Origin: Cupriavidus sp. WGlv3
GTDB lineage: Bacteria; Pseudomonadota; Gammaproteobacteria; Burkholderiales; Burkholderiaceae
Assembly: GCF_023952475.1 (NCBI RefSeq)
Contig: NZ_JALHRX010000007.1
Location: 186,001 to 250,000, forward strand
Direction: 5' to 3'
DNA length: 64,000 bases
Below the pieces are notes generated by a model that did not search any database, was not told the origin of the DNA, and worked only from the letters and a program-made list of their open reading frames with translations. Of the stretch, positions 45,700 to 57,077 are shown piece after piece. The stretch's first letter is position 1. Each line of letters opens with the position of its first letter. The position numbers and the translations under genes were made by a program.

Positions 45700-46533
45700 A
45701 TGTCAGAGATCGAAGAAGAAGACGCCAAGCTGCGTTCCGGCATCCAGTCCATCGAGGTAGGCTTCAGGCTGCTGCAGGCGCTCGCGGCATCGCCGCGCGC
45801 GATGATGCTGCGGGACCTGGCTGCCGCCGCCGACATGAACCCGGCCAAGGCCCACCGCTACCTGGTCAGCTTCATGCGGCTGGGGGTTGTGGCGCAGGAT
45901 CCCGTGAGCGGGCGCTATGACCTGGGGCCGTTCGCGCTGCAACTGGGGCTGGCCGGGCTGAACCGCCTCGACCCGGTCAAGAAGGCGCGCCCGATCCTGT
46001 CGCAGCTGCGCGACGAGCTGGACCTGACCGCCGGCATCGCCGTGTGGGGCAACCACGGTCCCACGGTGGTGCACTGGGAGGAGTCCAGCCACCCCGTGAC
46101 CGTCAGCCTGCGCCTGGGCGACGTGATGCCGATGCTCAACTCCGCCACCGGCCGGCTCTACGGCGCCTACCTGCCGCGCAAGCAGACCCTGCCGCTGATC
46201 GAGCGCGAACTGGGCGCGCGCGGCCATGATGGCGTGCCCGACATGCCGCGCACGCTGGCCGACTACGACGCGATCTGCGCCGAGGTGCGCGCGCACGGCG
46301 CCGCGCGCACGCTCGGCGGCGTGCTGCCGGGCATCAACGCGTTCTCGATGCCGGTGTTTGACGCCAATGGCCATCTCGCCATGGGGCTGATCGTGCTGGG
46401 CGCGCAAAGCATATTCGATGCAGAATGGGGCGGTACGATGGATCGCCGCGTACGCGCCATCGCCCAACAGCTCTCATCGGAACTCGGCTACCTTGGTGCC
46501 GCCGCCCCGGCCGGACAAACCGGCCACGCCTGA
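45700..46533 (+). CDS. IclR-family transcriptional regulator
   Basis: 277 residues. N-terminal winged helix (LRDLAAAADMNPAKAHRYLV, FMRLGVVAQDPVSGRYDLG) and C-terminal IclR effector domain (VVHWEESSHPVTVSLRLGDV, MLNSATGRLYGAYLP, INAFSMPVFDANGHLAMGL). Divergent from the Bug-FAH pair, which it most likely controls in response to the transported or degraded compound. The acidic N-terminus (SEIEEEDAK) is not part of the fold. Confidence 0.92.
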   Translation: MSEIEEEDAKLRSGIQSIEVGFRLLQALAASPRAMMLRDLAAAADMNPAKAHRYLVSFMRLGVVAQDPVSGRYDLGPFALQLGLAGLNRLDPVKKARPILSQLRDELDLTAGIAVWGNHGPTVVHWEESSHPVTVSLRLGDVMPMLNSATGRLYGAYLPRKQTLPLIERELGARGHDGVPDMPRTLADYDAICAEVRAHGAARTLGGVLPGINAFSMPVFDANGHLAMGLIVLGAQSIFDAEWGGTMDRRVRAIAQQLSSELGYLGAAAPAGQTGHA

Positions 46534-47602
46534 ACCTGACGCCCGTCGCGGCGCGGATCCCCGCGTCTGGCGCCGGCGCCGCTGGATTTTTGTGATTGCG
46601 CTGGTGCTGCTGGTCCACCTGCTGGCGGTGGTGGGCCTGGTGCGCATGCCCGGGCCGCTGATCCCGGTCGATGTCAGCGATACCCCCACGCTGGAAGCCG
46701 TGCTGCTGCCGCCGCCGGCGCCGCCAGCCCCACCCAAGCCGCGCCCGATCGCGCGCGCGCCGCGCCCGCAGCCCAAGCCCGCGGCACCGCGGCCTGAACC
46801 GGAAGTGCCCGCACCCGCCCCCGAGCCGGCGCCACCGCTTGCCACCAGCCCGCAGGGCGCTACCGAGATGGCCGCCGGCAGCGGCGGCGAAGGCAGCGCG
46901 GCCGCGCCCGCAGCCGCCGCCGCGCCGGCCCCGTCCGGCGGGCCGCAGGGCGGGGTCAACGGCGTGCGCTACAGCGCGCCCCCGTCGGCGACCATGCATT
47001 ACGCCAGCTTCGTCAACGGCGTGCAGAACCCGGACGGCCTGATCCGCTGGGAGCAGGACGGCAGCCGCTACCGGCTCGCGGTCGAGACCCGCGTGCTGTG
47101 GTTCCGTTTTGCCTTCCAGAGCAGCGGCGCGCTGGCCGAGCAGGGGCTGTTGCCGGAACGCTACGAAGAACGCCGCCGCAACAAGGTCGAGGCTTCGCGC
47201 ATCGACACCGCGGCCGGCACCGTGGCCTTTGCCTCGGGCGCGCAGGCGCCGTTCCCGCCCGGCGCGCAGGACCGCTTCAGCGTCTTCCTGCAACTGGTGG
47301 GGCTGGTGCGCGGCAATCCCCAGCGCTACGTCACGCCCGGTGTGACGGAAACATTCCACGTGGCCGACACCCGGGATGTGGAACCGATGCAAGTGCAGTA
47401 TGTTGGAGAAGTCGATATCGACACCGGCCAGGGCGTGGTGCGCGCCAAGCACTTTGTGCGGCTGCCGCGCCGCGCCAACGACCGGCGCCGGGTCGAGATC
47501 TGGCTGGCGCAGTCGCTCGGCTGGATGCCGGTGCGCTTGCGCCAGACCGAGCCCGACGGCACCCAGATCGACCTGGTGTACCGCGGCAAGGAAGGACCGT
47601 AG
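46496..47602 (+). CDS. DUF3108 protein with TonB-like N-terminus
   Basis: About 368 residues. A short cytoplasmic Arg-rich N-terminus, one membrane helix (IFVIALVLLVHLLAVVGLVRM), a Pro/Ala-rich spacer of about 130 residues, and a periplasmic DUF3108 domain (SATMHYASFVNGVQNP, DGLIRWEQDGSRYRLAVE, VGEVDIDTGQGVVRAKHFVR). Overlaps the 3' end of the iclR gene; start GTG 46496 is assumed without a clear ribosome site. Function unknown. Confidence 0.8.
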   Translation: MPPPRPDKPATPEPDARRGADPRVWRRRRWIFVIALVLLVHLLAVVGLVRMPGPLIPVDVSDTPTLEAVLLPPPAPPAPPKPRPIARAPRPQPKPAAPRPEPEVPAPAPEPAPPLATSPQGATEMAAGSGGEGSAAAPAAAAAPAPSGGPQGGVNGVRYSAPPSATMHYASFVNGVQNPDGLIRWEQDGSRYRLAVETRVLWFRFAFQSSGALAEQGLLPERYEERRRNKVEASRIDTAAGTVAFASGAQAPFPPGAQDRFSVFLQLVGLVRGNPQRYVTPGVTETFHVADTRDVEPMQVQYVGEVDIDTGQGVVRAKHFVRLPRRANDRRRVEIWLAQSLGWMPVRLRQTEPDGTQIDLVYRGKEGP

Positions 47603-47656
47603 CGCTGCAGGTTTGCGCATTCCCAACGCATGCTTGACCGAAAAGGAGTCCCAGCC

Positions 47657-48499
47657 ATGACCGTTGCCACGCCGCCCACCGAAACCCGCCGCATCCACGC
47701 CGACGGCCCCGACCTGCACGTGCGCCTCGACGGCGCCGACGGGCCCTGGGTGATCCTGACCCACGCCCTGGCAGCCAACCATACCCTGTGGGACCTCACC
47801 GCCAGGCACCTGGCCGGCCGCTACCGCGTGGTGCGCCCGGACCTGCGCGGCCATGGCGCCAGCGATGCCCCGCTCGGCCCCTACACCATGACGCGCCTGG
47901 CCGACGACGTGGTCGCGGTGATGGACGCGCTGCAGATCCCGCAGGCGCACTTCTGCGGCATCTCGGTGGGCGGGATGATCGGGCAGAGCATGGGCCTGCG
48001 TCATCCCGAGCGGCTGCTGTCGCTGACGCTGGTGGCGACCAACAGTCAGACGCCGATGGAAGCGCACCCGATGTGGCATAACCGCATCGGTCAGGCCGAG
48101 GCCCACGGCATGGCGGGGCTGGCCGATGCCACCCTCGGGCGCTGGCTGACGCCGGCGTTTCATGCGTCACATCCGGACGAAGTGTTGCGTATCCGCGACA
48201 TGCTGGTGGCGACTCCGGTACGTGGATACGTGGGTGTGGCCGAGGCCATCATGGCTTTCGACCTGGCGGGCGCGCTTTCCCGCATTCATTGTCCTACGCT
48301 GGTAGTAGCGGGCGAGCAGGACCAGGGCGCCACCGTGGCGATGGCACAAAGCATTGCCGCGGCGATTGCCGGGTCCAGGCTCGAGGTGGTGCCGCAAGCG
48401 GCGCACCTGGTGCACGTGGAGCAGCCGGAACGTTTCCACGCCGCGCTGGACGCCTTCCTGGGGAGCGCCGCATGTGGGGGCCAGTGCGACGTTCCGTGA
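47657..48499 (+). CDS. Alpha/beta hydrolase, 3-oxoadipate enol-lactonase-like
   Basis: 280 residues. Landmarks LTHALAANHTLWDL, VRPDLRGHGASDAP, nucleophile elbow CGISVGGMIGQ, acid in VAGEQDQGA, His in AAHLVHVEQPERF. Closest by eye to PcaD-type enol-lactonases, but no other pca genes are nearby, so specificity is open. AAGGAG lies upstream of the ATG. 54 bp after the DUF3108 gene. Confidence 0.88.
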   Translation: MTVATPPTETRRIHADGPDLHVRLDGADGPWVILTHALAANHTLWDLTARHLAGRYRVVRPDLRGHGASDAPLGPYTMTRLADDVVAVMDALQIPQAHFCGISVGGMIGQSMGLRHPERLLSLTLVATNSQTPMEAHPMWHNRIGQAEAHGMAGLADATLGRWLTPAFHASHPDEVLRIRDMLVATPVRGYVGVAEAIMAFDLAGALSRIHCPTLVVAGEQDQGATVAMAQSIAAAIAGSRLEVVPQAAHLVHVEQPERFHAALDAFLGSAACGGQCDVP

Positions 48500-48736
48500 C
48501 AAGCAACACACTGATGTTCCAGGCTCAAGAAACTTGTTGCATTGGCCAATGCCCAATTCATGTAAGGCAGAAAATCGTGGCAACGTGGTGACAGGCACCG
48601 AATAACTTGCGAATTGCTTGATATCCCGCCGGTCACCCCAAGTTTGGAGGTAAAGCCGCGGCGCCCCCTCATGGCAACAACTGAGGCAAGAACCACAAGG
48701 GCGAGCCGCCCATCCATGACGCCCAGGAGGTGTGCC

Positions 48737-48994
48737 ATGCAAATGATCTACAACAGCGACAACTACTGCATCGTCGAGTTCGGTGCGGATGTCGAGCAAG
48801 CGCCGCTCGAATTCGGGGGCTACGAAATCGTCGACAAGAACCTGAAGCGGGAGATTTTCCTGGGCGGCCAGCTCGCCGAGAGTTTCCGCGCCGACGTCAA
48901 GCGGCTGATCGAAAGCGAGCCGTCGGTGGAGGAGGTCGATGACTTCCTCGGCAAGTTCGACAACGTGATGACGCACCCGCTGGTGATGCACTGA
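48737..48994 (+). CDS. DUF3567 family protein
   Basis: 85 residues beginning MQMIYNSDNYCIVEFGAD, with YEIVDKNLKREIFLGGQLAE and VDDFLGKFDNVMTHPLVMH, a compact family of Burkholderiales with no known role. A perfect AGGAGG lies 6 bases upstream of the ATG, suggesting strong expression. The 237 bp before it contain the palindrome GCATTGGCCAATGC (48539-48552). Followed by a strong terminator. Confidence 0.9.
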   Translation: MQMIYNSDNYCIVEFGADVEQAPLEFGGYEIVDKNLKREIFLGGQLAESFRADVKRLIESEPSVEEVDDFLGKFDNVMTHPLVMH

Positions 48995-49050
48995 GCGGCT
49001 CCGCCGGGCCGGCGCCCCGAGCCGCCGCCCGCCCGGTTTCGCGACCAGAA

Positions 49051-49074
49051 AAAAGCCCGCTTCGGCGGGCTTTT
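49051..49074. terminator. Terminator between the DUF3567 and rhodanese genes
   Basis: 10-bp stem AAAAGCCCGC / GCGGGCTTTT with TTCG loop; symmetric A/T flanks make it bidirectional for the convergent genes. Confidence 0.9.
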
Positions 49075-49100
49075 GCGTGCTTGCGGCCGAGTGCGATAGC

Positions 49101-49493
49101 TCAGTACTGCTCCCACGGCAGCCCGTCGTGGCGCCAGCCATTGAGTGTGTTGCGGTGGCGCTCCGCGTCGAGGTCGCCCTCGAAGCCGTGCAGCACAAAG
49201 CGGACGTTGGAGAAACCCGCGCCCTCGAGCGCGCGCGCCGCGGCGGACGAGCGGTTGCCGCTGCGGCAGATCAGCAGCACCGGCCGCGCCGACGCCTGCC
49301 CGGCGAGCTTCTTCACCATCTGCACGAAATGCGGGTTGACCTCCCAGTCCGGGCCGTCGTTCCAGGGCACGTTGTGCGCGCCCTTGGGGTGGCCCACGAA
49401 CAGGTATTCCATCTCGCTGCGGCAGTCGATGAAGAGCGTCTCGGGCGATTGCGCCAGCAAGGCGTGGGCATCGGTCGGGGACAGGTGTTGCAT
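49101..49493 (-). CDS. Single-domain rhodanese-like sulfurtransferase
   Basis: 130 residues. Active-site loop LLICRSGNRSSAAARAL with the persulfide-forming Cys; FIDCRSEMEYLFVGHPKGAHNVPW is the N-terminal rhodanese motif. Start at ATG 49493, where the domain begins; the upstream frame to 49640 has no homology. It is divergent from metH. Likely cytoplasmic sulfur transfer; substrate not known. Confidence 0.92.
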   Translation of the reverse strand: MQHLSPTDAHALLAQSPETLFIDCRSEMEYLFVGHPKGAHNVPWNDGPDWEVNPHFVQMVKKLAGQASARPVLLICRSGNRSSAAARALEGAGFSNVRFVLHGFEGDLDAERHRNTLNGWRHDGLPWEQY

Positions 49494-49604
49494 GGTTGGA
49501 AGAGGCGCGGCGCGAGTCGCCGGACGGTGATGTTTACGTCTCTCAGTGTAGGCGCCGGAGCGTCCGGCAGGCAACCGACGGCGCCCGCAAGGCCTTGATA
49601 CACC

Positions 49605-49613
49605 TGATAAAAT
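49605..49613 (+). promoter_or_regulatory. Extended -10 for metH
   Basis: TGATAAAAT within CACCTGATAAAAT, the same 13-mer that precedes argS at 58726-58738. About 80 bp upstream of the ATG. No cobalamin riboswitch hallmark is seen between it and the gene. Confidence 0.5.
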
Positions 49614-49692
49614 CGCACCTCTTTGGCCGCCATCGGCCACCGCGGCCTACCGTCGAAGCTCCGCCGGCCCCGCCTTTCCTGAGTTCCCCGCC

Positions 49693-50754
49693 ATGAGTGC
49701 CCCTGAATCCCGCGCGGCCGCACCGCGCCCCTACACCCGGGCTGCCGAGCTGCCCCGGCTGCTGCAAGAACGCATCCTGATCCTGGATGGCGCCATGGGC
49801 ACCATGATCCAGCGCTACAAGCTGAGCGAGGCCGACTACCGCGGCACGCGCTTCGCCGAACACAAGGTGGACGTGAAGGGCAACAACGAACTGCTGCTGC
49901 TGACGCGCCCGCAGGTCATCAGCGAGATCCACGAGCAGTACCTTGCCGCCGGCGCGGACCTGATCGAGACCAATACCTTCGGCGCCACGCGCGTGGCGCA
50001 GGAAGACTACAAGATGGCCGAGCTGGCGTACGAGATGAACGTCGAGGCCGCGCGCCTGGCGCGCGCCGCCTGTGACAAGTACAGCACGCCCGACAAGCCG
50101 CGCTTCGTCGCCGGCGCCTTCGGCCCGACGCCCAAGACCGCAAGCATCTCGCCCGACGTGAACGACCCCGGCGCGCGCAATGTCACCTTCGAAGAGCTGC
50201 GACAGTCCTACTACGAGCAAGGCAAGGCGCTGCTCGAGGGCGGCGCCGACGTGTTCCTGGTCGAGACCATCTTCGATACGCTCAATGCCAAGGCCGCCCT
50301 GTTCGCCATCGACCAGCTGTTTGAAGACACCGGCGAACGCGTGCCGGTGATGATCTCGGGCACCGTCACCGATGCCTCGGGCCGGATCCTGTCGGGGCAG
50401 ACCGTCGAGGCATTCTGGAACAGCCTGCGCCACGCGCGGCCGGTTACCTTTGGCCTGAACTGCGCGCTGGGCGCGACGCTGATGCGCCCGTATATCGCCG
50501 AGCTGGCCAAGGTGTGCGATGCAGCGGTGTCGTGCTATCCGAACGCGGGTTTGCCGAACCCGATGAGCGATACGGGCTTCGACGAAACGCCGGAAGTCAC
50601 CTCGTCGCTGGTCGAGGAATTCGCCGCTTCCGGTCTGGTGAACCTGGTGGGCGGCTGCTGCGGCACCACCCCCGAGCATATCGCCGCCATCGCCCAGCGC
50701 GTGGCTGACAAGAAACCCCGCACCTGGCCCGGCCAGTACCGCGACGCCGCCTGA
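49693..50754 (+). CDS. metH: Methionine synthase, homocysteine-binding subunit (split MetH, N-terminal part)
   Basis: 353 residues corresponding to the first module of Met[21 protein letters not shown], zinc ligands Cys in FGLNCALGA and the Cys-Cys pair in [10 protein letters not shown]. It binds and activates homocysteine. The rest of the enzyme is encoded by a separate gene starting 17 bp downstream. The break falls between modules, with its own stop, ribosome site (CCGGAG...) and start, so it is a genuine two-gene form rather than a frameshift. Confidence 0.94.
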   Translation: MSAPESRAAAPRPYTRAAELPRLLQERILILDGAMGTMIQRYKLSEADYRGTRFAEHKVDVKGNNELLLLTRPQVISEIHEQYLAAGADLIETNTFGATRVAQEDYKMAELAYEMNVEAARLARAACDKYSTPDKPRFVAGAFGPTPKTASISPDVNDPGARNVTFEELRQSYYEQGKALLEGGADVFLVETIFDTLNAKAALFAIDQLFEDTGERVPVMISGTVTDASGRILSGQTVEAFWNSLRHARPVTFGLNCALGATLMRPYIAELAKVCDAAVSCYPNAGLPNPMSDTGFDETPEVTSSLVEEFAASGLVNLVGGCCGTTPEHIAAIAQRVADKKPRTWPGQYRDAA

Positions 50755-50771
50755 GCCGGAGCCCGAGAAAC

Positions 50772-53519
<2,748 letters not shown>

Positions 53520-53547
53520 CCGGGTGCGACGCCCGGGCCGCAACGGC

Positions 53548-53567
53548 GGCGGCGGTGCCCCGCCGCC
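53548..53567 (+). terminator. GC-rich hairpin after metH
   Basis: Stem GGCGGCGG / CCGCCGCC with loop TGCC, followed by AGCCCTTTG. A second hairpin GGCCCGCACG / CGTGCGGGCC follows at 53602-53636. Neither has a full U-run. Confidence 0.4.
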
Positions 53568-53781
53568 AGCCCTTTGATGCAGCAGGAAAAGCACAGCGAA
53601 TGGCCCGCACGGCGCCGCCAGGGTGGCGTGCGGGCCGCCTCACAACTCCTTACAGTGCCTTTCAACTGCTCACAGACCGCCGCAGTCCGGCTCCCTAGAC
53701 TGAGGGCTCGATACACGCAATCACCAGCGTGATCACCGCGGCGAATGTTTCGCCGTGGGGCATCCTGAAAGGAGTCTGTCC

Positions 53782-54243
53782 ATGAAGAAACTGCTGCTCT
53801 CCCTGTCCGCCCTGTCGATCGCCGCGGCTTCCTCGCTGGCCATGGCCCAAGGTACCGGCGCTGCCGTCGGCGCCAAGGCCGATGTCGGTGCCTCGGTGAC
53901 CACGCCCTCGCCCACCGCGGCGGCACAGGGTGGCCTGAACGCCGTCGGCGGCGCCGCCACGGGTGCCGCGGGCGCGGCCGAGAAGGGGCTGTCGACCGCC
54001 GGCGCGGCGACCGACAAGGGCCTGTCGGCAGCGGGCACGGCAGCTGACAAGGGCCTGTCGACCGCGGGCGCCGCCGTCGACAAGGGCGTGGGCACCGCCG
54101 CCGACGCCACCGGCTCGGCCAAGGCAGAGGCCGGCAGCAAGGCCAAGCATGGCAAGCACGCCGCCAAGTCGACCAAGAAGTCGAAGGCCGACGCGAACGT
54201 GGGCGTCAGCGCCGGCGCGGAAGCCGGCGCGAAAGCGCAGTAA
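53782..54243 (+). CDS. Secreted Ala/Gly-rich protein with 11-residue repeats
   Basis: 153 residues. Signal peptide (MKKLLLSLSALSIAAASSLA, cut after AMA). The middle carries four 11-residue units of the form DKGLSTAGAAx (EKGLSTAGAAT, DKGLSAAGTAA, DKGLSTAGAAV, DKGVGTAADAT), then a Lys/His-rich stretch (SKAKHGKHAAKSTKKSK) and an Ala/Gly end. The period of 11 recalls LEA-type amphipathic repeats but similarity is only in pattern. AAGGAG precedes the ATG. Single-gene unit with a strong terminator. Function unknown. Confidence 0.75.
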   Translation: MKKLLLSLSALSIAAASSLAMAQGTGAAVGAKADVGASVTTPSPTAAAQGGLNAVGGAATGAAGAAEKGLSTAGAATDKGLSAAGTAADKGLSTAGAAVDKGVGTAADATGSAKAEAGSKAKHGKHAAKSTKKSKADANVGVSAGAEAGAKAQ

Positions 54244-54339
54244 GCACCCGGGTAGTCGCTTGCAGTACTAGCCACAGCCTCTACCGGTGCAGGCTGCGCC
54301 GGGCCCCCTCGAGGGAAGTTCACGGGCCTGACGCGCCGC

Positions 54340-54379
54340 AGCAAAGCGGGACGGATCTTATCCGTCCCGCTTTGCTTTT
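54340..54379 (+). terminator. Long perfect terminator hairpin
   Basis: 17-bp perfect stem AGCAAAGCGGGACGGAT / ATCCGTCCCGCTTTGCT around loop CTT, followed by TTTG. Unusually long and free of mismatches. Confidence 0.88.
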
Positions 54380-54476
54380 GCGGGTGCCGAAGTTGCCCGC
54401 GGGGTGCCCGCGGCCGGCCTTGCCGCCACGCCGCATTGTCAGCCTGACACCGACAGCCCGAGCGCGCGCGCGGCAC

Positions 54477-54482
54477 TACAAT
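54477..54482 (+). promoter_or_regulatory. -10 box for the NarL-type regulator gene
   Basis: TACAAT in CACTACAATGACAAC, about 80 bp upstream of the ATG; -35 not clear. Confidence 0.35.
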
Positions 54483-54562
54483 GACAACATCGCAAGCGGT
54501 TCCGCCTGCACCCGACGTGCACCGGGCCGAAGTGCCGGTCCGTTAAACCCGTGGAGCCCCAC

Positions 54563-55195
54563 ATGATCCGCGTCCTGATCGCCGACGACCACGAGATTGT
54601 GCGTGCCGGGCTGCGTCAGTTCATTTCCGAAGAACCCGATATCCAGGTGACCGGCGAGGCCGGCAGTGGCGACGAAGTCATGGCGCAGCTGCGCGATGCC
54701 GAGTTCGACGTGCTGGTGCTGGACATCTCGATGCCGGACCGCAATGGCATCGACGTGCTCAAGCTGATCCGCCAGCGCAAGCCCGACCTGCCGGTGCTGA
54801 TCCTGTCGACGTACCCGGAAGACCAGTACGCGATCAACCTGATCCGTGCCGGCGCGTCCGGTTACCTGACCAAGGAAAGCGCACCCGACGACCTGGTCAA
54901 GGCGATCCGCACGGTGGCGCAGGGCCGCCGCTACGTCAGCGCCACCGTGGCCGACCTGCTGATCGGCGGGCTCGACAAGCCGACCGAGCAGCCGGTGCAC
55001 CAGATGCTGTCCGAGCGCGAGTTCCAGATCTTCTGCAAGCTGTCGCGCGGGCAGTCGGTCTCGGTGATCGCCGACGAACTGTTCCTCAGCGTCAAGACCG
55101 TCAGTACCTACCGTTCGCGCATCCTGGAGAAAATGGGCATGAAGACCAACGCCGACCTGACCTACTACGCGATCAAGAACGGCCTGGTGGAATAG
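54563..55195 (+). CDS. NarL/FixJ-type response regulator
   Basis: 210 residues. Receiver domain with Asp pair IADDHE, phosphoacceptor in VLDISMPD, Thr in LSTYPED and Lys in LTKESAP; C-terminal LuxR helix-turn-helix (LSEREFQIFCKLSRGQSV, LSVKTVSTYRSRILEKMG). Start ATG 54563 with GGAG 6 bases upstream. Likely phosphorylated by the NarX-like kinase encoded convergently at 55674-57077. The next gene is a stand-alone receiver. Confidence 0.93.
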   Translation: MIRVLIADDHEIVRAGLRQFISEEPDIQVTGEAGSGDEVMAQLRDAEFDVLVLDISMPDRNGIDVLKLIRQRKPDLPVLILSTYPEDQYAINLIRAGASGYLTKESAPDDLVKAIRTVAQGRRYVSATVADLLIGGLDKPTEQPVHQMLSEREFQIFCKLSRGQSVSVIADELFLSVKTVSTYRSRILEKMGMKTNADLTYYAIKNGLVE

Positions 55196-55251
55196 CAGTT
55201 CAATCGCGGCCCCGCGCGGGCCGCCCCGGAAGGGTACCCGCAATACACAAT

Positions 55252-55659
55252 ATGTCGGAGCAGGATTCGAACACTTCCTACCGGGCGCTGAACGTGCTGC
55301 TGATTGAAGATTCGGCGGTTCTGCGCGGCATGCTGCTCGAATACCTGAAGGATTTCCCGTTTATCGAGAACGTCGACTGGGCCGATACCGAAGCCCTGGC
55401 GCTGCGCCTGCTCGCCGCCAGCGAGTACGACGTCGCCATCGTCGACCTGCAGTTGCGCCAGGGTAACGGCATCAACGTGCTGCGCGCGATGCAGCGCGCC
55501 GGCACCGGCACCGTGCGCATCGTCTACACCAACCATGCCCAGCTCGAGATGTACCGGCGCCAGTGCGCCGAGGCGGGCGCCGACTACTTCTTCGACAAGT
55601 CGCTCGAGCTCGAGCAGGTGTTCCGCGTGATCGAGGAACACGCTGCGCTGCAGCCCTGA
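55252..55659 (+). CDS. Stand-alone receiver-domain response regulator
   Basis: 135 residues, a CheY-like receiver only: LLIEDSAVLRGML (acidic pair), VAIVDLQLRQGNGINVL (phosphoacceptor), IVYTNHA (Thr), FFDKSLELEQVF (Lys). No output domain. It lies between the NarL regulator and the convergent kinase, so it may be a phosphate sink, an adaptor or a competitor for the kinase. Confidence 0.9.
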   Translation: MSEQDSNTSYRALNVLLIEDSAVLRGMLLEYLKDFPFIENVDWADTEALALRLLAASEYDVAIVDLQLRQGNGINVLRAMQRAGTGTVRIVYTNHAQLEMYRRQCAEAGADYFFDKSLELEQVFRVIEEHAALQP

Positions 55660-55673
55660 CGCGTCAGGCGCAT

Positions 55674-57077
55674 TCAGGCCCGTGCCGGCTCAGGACTCTC
55701 GGGTTCTTCGGCGGGCGCCAGCACCGATGCGGTCAGCGGCACCTCGATCCGGATCCGTACCCCCTCATCCGGCGACGAATCGATCTGCATGCTGCCGCCC
55801 AGCGCGGTGACGCGCTGCTCCATCCCCAGCAAGCCGTGGTGGCCGGCCGTGCTGCCGGCGTCGAAGTCCGGCGGCAGGCCCTTGCCGTCGTCACGCACGG
55901 TCAGCGTCAGCAGCTCGCCCTGGCACGCCAGCGCCACCTCGACGTGCCGGGCCTCGGAGTACTTGCTGGCATTGGTCAGGGATTCCTGCACGATGCGGTA
56001 CAGCGCGATCGCGGCTTCGTCGCGCAGCGCCGGCAGGTCTTCGGGCACGCTGACGTCGATCTCCCAGTTGTTGCGCGCGCCCACTTCCTCGACCAGTTGA
56101 GTGACTGCCGCGCGCAGGCCGAGGTTGAGCAGCACGGTGGGGCGCAGGTCCTCGATCAGGCGGCGCTTGATCTGGATGCCCTGGTCCACGTGCAGCATCA
56201 CGCGCGTCAGGCGCTCGGCCGCGACCGGCTGGTCCGCCTGTACCTTGCGGCGCACCCAGTGCAGGTCCAGCTTGATCGCGGTCAGGATCGCGCCCAGTTC
56301 GTCATGCAGTTCGCGCGCGAGCCGGGTCTTCTCGTCTTCGGTCACGCGTTGCAGGTGGCCCGCCAGCGCCGACAGCTGGCGTGTGCGCGCGCGCACCTTG
56401 CGGTCCAGCCGCACGCTTTCCTCTTCCAGCTGCGTGCGCACCGCCTCGGCCATCGCCAGCCGCTTGGCGTGGCCGATGCCGACCGCCATCAACAGGATGA
56501 TGTTGATGGCGGTGAGCAGGCCGATGCCGTAGCGCGACAGCTGCACGTCGTTCTCCGCGCCCTCGAGCCGGTGCGAGACCGCGCCGGCCTCGCGCGCCTG
56601 CAGCTGGTCGAGCCCGCGGCGCGCGTTGTCCATGGTCTGCTTGCCGTAGTCGGTGCGGATCAGGTCCAGCGCCACTTCCAGGTCGCGCTTGCCGTACACC
56701 AGCGTCAGCGCCATCTCGTTGAGCTTGCTGTTGACCAGCTTGGAGGTGTCGCCGAACTGCTTCAGGCCTTCCGGGTCATTGGCGTAGCCCGCGCGGATCT
56801 GCGCCATCAGCTCGGCGATGCGCGGCAGCGCCTTGTAGTACGGTTCCAGGTAGCTTTCCTTGCCGGTCAGCAGGAAGCCGCGCTGGCCGGCCTCGGCATT
56901 GACCAGCTCGCCGTTGAGCGCGGCCAGCTCGGTCTGCAGGCGCTGCGAGCGGATCACGTCGGTATAGCTTTCGCGCAGGCGGATATTGCCGGTTTCCGAC
57001 GCCACCAGCACCGCCAGGGTCAGCAGGATGCCGCCGGCGAGCAACAGCGTGTGAGGGAGAAATGACTGCTTGAACAT
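55674..57077 (-). CDS. CHASE3-sensor histidine kinase of the NarX/DegS type
   Basis: 467 residues. Membrane helix 1 at about 8-28; periplasmic CHASE3 domain (NAEAGQRGFLLTGKESYLEP, the hallmark); membrane helix 2 at about 182-203; coiled coil; HisKA_3 box with phospho-His in LARELHDELGAILTAIKLDL; HATPase with LTNASKYSEA (N-box), DDGKGLPP and GLLGMEQRV. Start ATG 57077 with AGGAA 8 bases upstream. Convergent, 14 bp from the receiver gene; the natural partner of the NarL regulator. Confidence 0.92.
   Translation of the reverse strand: MFKQSFLPHTLLLAGGILLTLAVLVASETGNIRLRESYTDVIRSQRLQTELAALNGELVNAEAGQRGFLLTGKESYLEPYYKALPRIAELMAQIRAGYANDPEGLKQFGDTSKLVNSKLNEMALTLVYGKRDLEVALDLIRTDYGKQTMDNARRGLDQLQAREAGAVSHRLEGAENDVQLSRYGIGLLTAINIILLMAVGIGHAKRLAMAEAVRTQLEEESVRLDRKVRARTRQLSALAGHLQRVTEDEKTRLARELHDELGAILTAIKLDLHWVRRKVQADQPVAAERLTRVMLHVDQGIQIKRRLIEDLRPTVLLNLGLRAAVTQLVEEVGARNNWEIDVSVPEDLPALRDEAAIALYRIVQESLTNASKYSEARHVEVALACQGELLTLTVRDDGKGLPPDFDAGSTAGHHGLLGMEQRVTALGGSMQIDSSPDEGVRIRIEVPLTASVLAPAEEPESPEPARA

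Larger units (their letters stand above)
54244..54562. other. Intergenic region with terminator and promoter
   Basis: 319 bp. Contains the long terminator at 54340-54379, then a TACAAT box (54477-54482) preceding the NarL-type regulator gene. No ORF supported. Confidence 0.5.

Noticed and set aside
49494..49692. Possible cobalamin riboswitch upstream of metH
   Set aside because: The leader is short and lacks a recognisable B12 box; nothing like the conserved core was seen.
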